Notes under the pieces: model-generated
The model's input: only the letters and a program-made list of their open reading frames with translations
Databases searched by the model: none
Told to the model about the DNA's origin: nothing
In this document: piece by piece, positions 29,718 to 33,671 of the stretch
How the letters are laid out: the number at the start of each line of letters is the position of its first letter
Position numbering within the stretch: position 1 is the stretch's first letter
Made by a program: the position numbers and the translations under genes
Source: Bacteroidaceae bacterium
GTDB taxonomy: Bacteria > Bacteroidota > Bacteroidia > Bacteroidales > Bacteroidaceae
Assembly: GCA_017408685.1 (NCBI GenBank)
Contig: JAFQUE010000047.1
Span: 1 to 33,671, forward strand
Direction: 5' to 3'
DNA length: 33,671 nt

Positions 29718-31232
29718 ATGATAAGCAAAGCAGATCAGGCTCTCTTGAGCAAGAAAGGCATTTCGGCCGAACAGGTTGCCGAGCAGTTGAAAACATTCAA
29801 GACCGGGTTCCCGTTCCTAAAGATTGAAGCGGCTGCAACCATTGGGAAAGGTGTGCTGGCACCATCCCCGAGTGAGATTGAAGAGTACCTCAAGGTATGG
29901 GATTCCTATTGTGCCGAGGGTAATGCAATCCTTAAATTCGTCCCGGCTTCGGGTGCTGCAAGCCGAATGTTCAAGGACCTCTTCGCTTTCCTCAGTGCCG
30001 AATACGATGTTCCTACAACAGATTTCGAGAAGAATTTCTTTGCCAACATTGAGAAGTTCGCATTCTATGCCGACTTGAACGAGGTTTGCAGTAAGAACAA
30101 GTCAATGACCGTAAAGGAACTCATTGAAAAAGGACAGTACAAAGATGTGGTTTTCAATCTGCTCGACTTTACAGGCATGAACTACGGTTCCCTACCCAAA
30201 GGACTGCTCAAATTCCACAACTATGAGTGTTGTCCACGTACATCGGCCGAAGAGCATTTCGTTGAGGGTGCTCTCTATGCAGCGACCGATGGAGTAGTGA
30301 AACTGCACTTTACCGTTTCTCCCAACCACAAGGCTCTTTTCGAGGAACTGGTTGCGGAGCGCAAGGCTTGTTACGAGGAAATGTTCGGCGTTAAGTATGA
30401 CATCACATTCTCGGAACAGAAGCAGTGTACCGACACAATTGCCGTGGACGCAGAGAATGCTCCATTCCGTGAGAACGGTGCTTTGGTGTTCCGTCCCGGC
30501 GGCCATGGTGCCCTCATTGAGAACCTTAATGACATTGACGCCGATGTAATCTTTATAAAGAACATCGACAACGTTGTCCCTGACCGTCTTAAACCCGACA
30601 CTGTTACGTACAAGAAACTGCTTGCCGGTATTCTCGTGAGCACACAAAAGCAGGTATTCAAGTATCTGAACCTGATTGACAGCGGCAACTATACACATGA
30701 ACAAGTTGAGGAAATGATTCACTTCCTGCAGAATAACCTGCAGTGCCGCAACAGCGAAATCAAGGAGATGGAGGATTGTGACCTTGTCCTCTACCTGCGC
30801 AAGAAGTTCAACCGCCCCATGCGCGTGTGCGGTATGGTAAAGAATGTGGGCGAGCCCGGCGGCGGCCCGTTCCTTGCATACAACCAGGACGGTACAGTCT
30901 CACTGCAGATTCTTGAGAGTTCGCAAATTGACATGAACAATGCCGGCGCAAAGTCTATGTTCGAGAACGGCACACACTTCAACCCTGTTGACCTTGTGTG
31001 TGCAGTCAAGGACTACAAGGGCGAGAAGTTCAACTTGCCTACATTCGTGGACAAGAATACCGGTTTCATTTCTCACAAGTCAAAGAACGGTCGCGAACTC
31101 AAGGCAATGGAGTTGCCCGGTCTTTGGAACGGCGCAATGAGCGATTGGAACACCATCTTTGTCGAAGTTCCTCTGGTTACATTCAACCCCGTGAAGACTG
31201 TGAACGATCTGCTTCGCGAAGTACACCAGTAA
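29718..31232 (+). CDS. DUF4301 protein, nucleotidyltransferase-like
   Basis: This 504-residue cytoplasmic protein fits DUF4301 (PF14134), common in Bacteroidetes. Several blocks recall UDP-sugar pyrophosphorylases: VPASGAASRMFK (75-86) in place of the glycine-rich nucleotide loop, PKGLLKFH (160-167), FRPGGHGALI (258-267), and IFIKNIDNVVPD (278-289), which resembles the metal- and sugar-binding strand. A nucleotide-sugar or nucleotidyl transfer activity is therefore inferred but not established. There is no signal peptide or membrane segment. It is transcribed alone from the promoter at 29651-29682, with a strong terminator downstream, and diverges from rel. Confidence 0.8.
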   Translation: MISKADQALLSKKGISAEQVAEQLKTFKTGFPFLKIEAAATIGKGVLAPSPSEIEEYLKVWDSYCAEGNAILKFVPASGAASRMFKDLFAFLSAEYDVPTTDFEKNFFANIEKFAFYADLNEVCSKNKSMTVKELIEKGQYKDVVFNLLDFTGMNYGSLPKGLLKFHNYECCPRTSAEEHFVEGALYAATDGVVKLHFTVSPNHKALFEELVAERKACYEEMFGVKYDITFSEQKQCTDTIAVDAENAPFRENGALVFRPGGHGALIENLNDIDADVIFIKNIDNVVPDRLKPDTVTYKKLLAGILVSTQKQVFKYLNLIDSGNYTHEQVEEMIHFLQNNLQCRNSEIKEMEDCDLVLYLRKKFNRPMRVCGMVKNVGEPGGGPFLAYNQDGTVSLQILESSQIDMNNAGAKSMFENGTHFNPVDLVCAVKDYKGEKFNLPTFVDKNTGFISHKSKNGRELKAMELPGLWNGAMSDWNTIFVEVPLVTFNPVKTVNDLLREVHQ

Positions 31233-31252
31233 TATCACACTGTAAATGTGTT

Positions 31253-31292
31253 AAAATAAATCCGCCACATATGTTGTGGCGGATTTATTTTG
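31253..31292 (+). terminator. Terminator of the DUF4301 gene
   Basis: A perfect 17-bp stem (31253-31269 with 31275-31291) has a 5-nt loop, a GC-rich inner part (CCGCCACA) and an AT-rich base ending TTTATTTTG. It starts 21 bp after the stop. Confidence 0.88.
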
Positions 31293-31382
31293 TTAAAAAT
31301 CAGTTAATTAGCGTAAAAATAACTAAAAACAGCGATTCGGCGGTACATATTCTTTTGTGTTTTGTCCTTTTTTGTGGTAAAA

Positions 31383-31415
31383 TTTGGTTTTTGGTATGTG
31401 AATTCCATAAATTTG
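31383..31415 (+). promoter_or_regulatory. Promoter of the AraC-type regulator
   Basis: TTTG (31383-31386), 21 bp, then TAAATTTG (31408-31415), a perfect -7, slightly long spacing. Transcription would start about 14 nt before the ATG at 31435. Confidence 0.6.
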
Positions 31416-31434
31416 TTCCAAAACACAATTAATT

Positions 31435-32295
31435 ATGGAAAATAGAAACATTCAATTGTCCGAAATAAAGACCGACCGCATTCTGCTTGGCGATTTTGAC
31501 AAGGCTGATATCTTTTCGCGACCCATGCGTAACAACCATCTTATACTCGTGCTCTGTACCCAAGGGGAAATAGAGGTCGAAGTGAATTATGTTTCGTACA
31601 GGCTCAAGAAGAATTCCCTGGCGACCCTTCTGCCGCTTGATATCGCGACCTTCAAGGAGAAGAGCGATGATTTCAAATGCAAGGCCCTTCTGCTCACCCA
31701 GAATGTCTATTCGCCAATGATAGCCAATCTTGACATATCTCATTTCAAGGAATTCAAGCAAATTCCTGTAGTCACCTATGAGGAGACATTCTTCAATATG
31801 ATTCTGCAACTCTTTACAATGCTTGAGAAAGCCAAAGAAATACTTGCCTATGAAGATTTTGAAGCTTACACCGAAAGAATGATTCTCGCTTCGTTCGTAT
31901 TGCAGAAGAGTTACATCAAGCGCATCTCCAAGGATACAAGGCCGTTGCCGGGTGTGGTAATGCGCAAGCGTGAATTGTTCAGGAAGTTCGTGGAGGAGAT
32001 TGTGAACTCCCACACTGTATCGCGCGAAGTGCTCTTCTATGCCAACGAACTTGGTGTGAGCGCGGGTTATCTTAACGAGGTATGTAATGAGGTGTCTACT
32101 CATTCGGCTAAGGAGATTATCGACTCGGCTGTAGCAAGCCGCTTGAAGTATGAACTTTCTTACACAGGAAAGACAATACAGGAACTTGCCGACGAGTATA
32201 ACTTTCCCAGCCAGTCATACTTCAGCCGTTATTACAAACGCCTTACCGGTATGACCCCCAGTGAGTTCCGCAAGAAGAGAAACGGGGTGGAATAG
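31435..32295 (+). CDS. AraC family transcriptional regulator
   Basis: This 286-residue regulator has an N-terminal cupin-like sensor region (about 15-150), with strands such as HLILVLCTQGEIEVEV, and a C-terminal AraC double helix-turn-helix (about 185-282). The second HTH shows the family signature TIQELADEYNFPSQSYFSRYYKRLTG, followed by MTPSEFRK. The inducer and targets cannot be read from sequence. It is preceded by its own promoter and is not obviously in an operon. The radical SAM gene 78 bp downstream has a separate promoter. Confidence 0.92.
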   Translation: MENRNIQLSEIKTDRILLGDFDKADIFSRPMRNNHLILVLCTQGEIEVEVNYVSYRLKKNSLATLLPLDIATFKEKSDDFKCKALLLTQNVYSPMIANLDISHFKEFKQIPVVTYEETFFNMILQLFTMLEKAKEILAYEDFEAYTERMILASFVLQKSYIKRISKDTRPLPGVVMRKRELFRKFVEEIVNSHTVSREVLFYANELGVSAGYLNEVCNEVSTHSAKEIIDSAVASRLKYELSYTGKTIQELADEYNFPSQSYFSRYYKRLTGMTPSEFRKKRNGVE

Positions 32296-32335
32296 TGAGG
32301 TGTTCCCTTTGACAGGCATTGATAAAATGCTTTTC

Positions 32336-32367
32336 CTTGCATTTCCCCGCCATTTGTATTATCTTCG
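32336..32367 (+). promoter_or_regulatory. Promoter of the radical SAM gene
   Basis: CTTG (32336-32339), 20 bp, then TATCTTCG (32360-32367). Transcription would begin around 32373-32374, at or next to the ATG at 32374, so the mRNA may be nearly leaderless. Confidence 0.48.
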
Positions 32368-32373
32368 CTTTGT

Positions 32374-33300
32374 ATGGGCGAAGATATTTTTTATTACAAC
32401 GAATTCGGCGCATATCTGCGCGGCATTTTCGGCTGCAAGGTTCAGAAGATAACCCTTGACGGCGGTTTCACCTGTCCTAACCGCGACGGAAAGGTAGGGC
32501 GTGGCGGTTGCACATACTGCAACAACCAGACGTTCAACCCCGCCTATTGTCACAGACATCTGCCCGTAAAGCAGCAGATGTTGGAAGGAATCTCATTCTT
32601 CTCGCACAAGTACCCCGACATGCGTTATCTTGCATATTTCCAGGCATACACCAATACATATGACTCCCTCGAAAATCTCAAGCAACGTTACCAGGAGGCT
32701 TTGACCGTTGAGGGTTGTGTGGGGATAGTAATTGGAACACGCCCGGACTGCATGCCGCCCGAGCTGCTCCTTTACCTTCAGGAACTTGCCAAGCGTACCT
32801 TTGTGCTTGTTGAATATGGCATTGAGAGTGTCAATGACACTACGCTCAAGCGCATAAACCGCGGACACGATTATACTTGTGCCGTGGACGCTGTGGAGCG
32901 CACGGCTGCACATGGGATTCCTGTCGGTGCACATATAATCCTTGGTCTTCCGGGTGAGGACAAGGAGGAAATCATGCGACAGGCGACTGTGCTCTCGCGC
33001 CTGCCGTTGACAACGCTCAAACTGCACCAATTGCAACTTATACGTGGCACACGCATGGCGGCCGAGTACAGTGAGTGCCCCGAAGATTTCAAGTTATTTG
33101 AACTCGACGATTACATTGAAACCGTTATTGACTATGTTGAGCGTCTGCGCCCCGACATTGTACTCGAGCGTTTCGCTTCGCAATCGCCCAAGGAACTGCT
33201 CATTGCTCCCGACTGGGGACTCAAGAACCATGAACTTGTCGACAAGATAAAGCGCCGCATGCGCGAGCGCTCTACCTGGCAAGGACGGCTATACAAGTAA
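32374..33300 (+). CDS. Radical SAM protein, TIGR01212 / YhcC family
   Basis: This 308-residue radical SAM enzyme has the iron-sulfur cluster cysteines at Cys34, Cys46 and Cys49 (TCPNRDGKVGRGGCTYC), the long-spaced motif typical of the TIGR01212/YhcC family rather than the usual CxxxCxxC. Other blocks fit the radical SAM barrel: YLAYFQAYTNTY (64-75), VIGTRPDC, YGIESVND and HIILGLPGEDKEE. The reaction catalysed by the family is not settled. It is cytoplasmic. The ATG at 32374 follows a promoter very closely, so a slightly later start cannot be excluded. Immediately after the stop begins a tandem repeat array. Confidence 0.92.
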   Translation: MGEDIFYYNEFGAYLRGIFGCKVQKITLDGGFTCPNRDGKVGRGGCTYCNNQTFNPAYCHRHLPVKQQMLEGISFFSHKYPDMRYLAYFQAYTNTYDSLENLKQRYQEALTVEGCVGIVIGTRPDCMPPELLLYLQELAKRTFVLVEYGIESVNDTTLKRINRGHDYTCAVDAVERTAAHGIPVGAHIILGLPGEDKEEIMRQATVLSRLPLTTLKLHQLQLIRGTRMAAEYSECPEDFKLFELDDYIETVIDYVERLRPDIVLERFASQSPKELLIAPDWGLKNHELVDKIKRRMRERSTWQGRLYK

Positions 33301-33304
33301 AAAC

Positions 33305-33671
33305 CGTAGGCTTCGACAATATGAGCAGCTGAAGGTCGCAGGTAGCGTGGCAATGCGTGGCAAAGTCACGCCCTGCGGGTCGCGAATAGCGAGTGTTGTC
33401 AAAGGTGATAGTCGTAGGCTTCGACAATATGAGCAGCGGAAGGTCGCAGGTAGCGTGGCAATGCGTGGCGATGTCACGCCCTGCGGGTCGCGAATAGCGA
33501 GTGTTGTCAAAGGTGAAAATCGTAGGCTTCGACAATATGAGCAGCGAAAGGTCGCAGGCAGCGTGGCAATGTCACGCCCTGCGGGTTGCGAATAGCGAGT
33601 GTTGTCAAAGGTGAAAATCGTAGGCTTCGACAATATGAGCAGCAATTAGTCGCAGGCAGCGTGGCAATGTC
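33305..33671. repeat. 108-bp tandem repeat array, running off the window
   Basis: Units start with CGTAGGCTTCGACAATATGA at 33305, 33413, 33521 and 33619. Lengths are 108, 108 and 98 bp, plus a partial fourth unit of 53 bp at the edge. Units are roughly 95% alike. Units 1 and 2 carry a doubled decamer (GCGTGGCAAT then GCGTGGCAAA or GCGTGGCGAT); units 3 and 4 carry it once, which explains the 10-bp difference. Each complete unit contains small inverted repeats: CCC-tgc-GGG, a TCGC-gaata-GCGA type stem, and GACAA...TTGTC pairing across the unit. It starts 4 bp after the radical SAM stop. There are no unique spacers, so it is not a CRISPR array. Confidence 0.92.

Noticed and set aside
33272-33645. 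Repeat-encoded proteins on the minus strand (SRPAGRD-type repeats)
   Set aside because: The unit is open in more than one minus frame because of its composition. The 98-bp unit shifts the frame, and there is no start signal.
33305-33671. CRISPR array at the window end
   Set aside because: The whole 108-bp unit repeats, with no unique spacers and no short fixed repeat. No cas genes are nearby.

Overview
This 33.7 kb stretch looks like ordinary chromosome from a member of the Bacteroidales (Bacteroidota), probably Bacteroides- or Prevotella-like. The evidence is: a type III glutamine synthetase; DUF4919, DUF4301 and DUF1573 proteins; a solitary HsdR-N protein divergent from holA; the short HtpG form; a secreted hydrolase ending in the Bacteroidetes 'YDLTGRR...GVYISNGKK' tail; weak Shine-Dalgarno sequences; and many promoters of the Bacteroidetes type (TTTG, about 19 bp, TAnnTTTG). 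Gene density is high. No insertion sequence, prophage, rRNA or CRISPR array was seen.

Layout. 0.3-2 kb: an acyl-CoA ligase, followed by a palindromic repeat element and a strong hairpin. 2.2-4.1 kb: two small unrecognised genes around a tRNA-Gly(CCC). 4.2-8.8 kb, minus strand: a tight cluster of M3 dipeptidyl carboxypeptidase, a small lipoprotein, dCMP deaminase and an S41 C-terminal processing protease. 9.0-13.0 kb: nagA (minus) and glnN (plus) diverge from a 557 bp regulatory interval, so GlcNAc catabolism and ammonium assimilation sit side by side. 13.0-15.9 kb: an HsdR-N nuclease-domain protein diverges from a holA / RecB-like nuclease / NUDIX operon. 16.3-21.7 kb, minus strand: htpG, then a fabD / GH13 amylase / DUF4919 operon. 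22.0-26.8 kb, plus strand: a DASS-family anion transporter, then LysR / acyl-ACP thioesterase / secreted hydrolase. 26.9-29.6 kb, minus strand: a DUF1573 protein and a long RelA/SpoT protein whose hydrolase domain is degenerate. 29.7-33.3 kb, plus strand: a DUF4301 nucleotidyltransferase-like protein, an AraC regulator and a YhcC-type radical SAM protein. The window ends inside a 108 bp tandem repeat array.

Functionally this is mostly housekeeping: lipid metabolism (acyl-CoA ligase, FabD, thioesterase), nitrogen and amino-sugar metabolism, protein quality control (HtpG, M3 and S41 peptidases), stringent response, and DNA replication or repair. I found no convincing new multi-gene defence or biosynthetic system. 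The items most worth a second look are the terminal tandem array, the face-to-face promoters and nested palindromes between the HsdR-N gene and holA, the solitary Cas4/RecB-like nuclease, the dead hydrolase site in Rel, the altered catalytic motif in the thioesterase, and a decayed NUDIX N-terminus just before a terminator.
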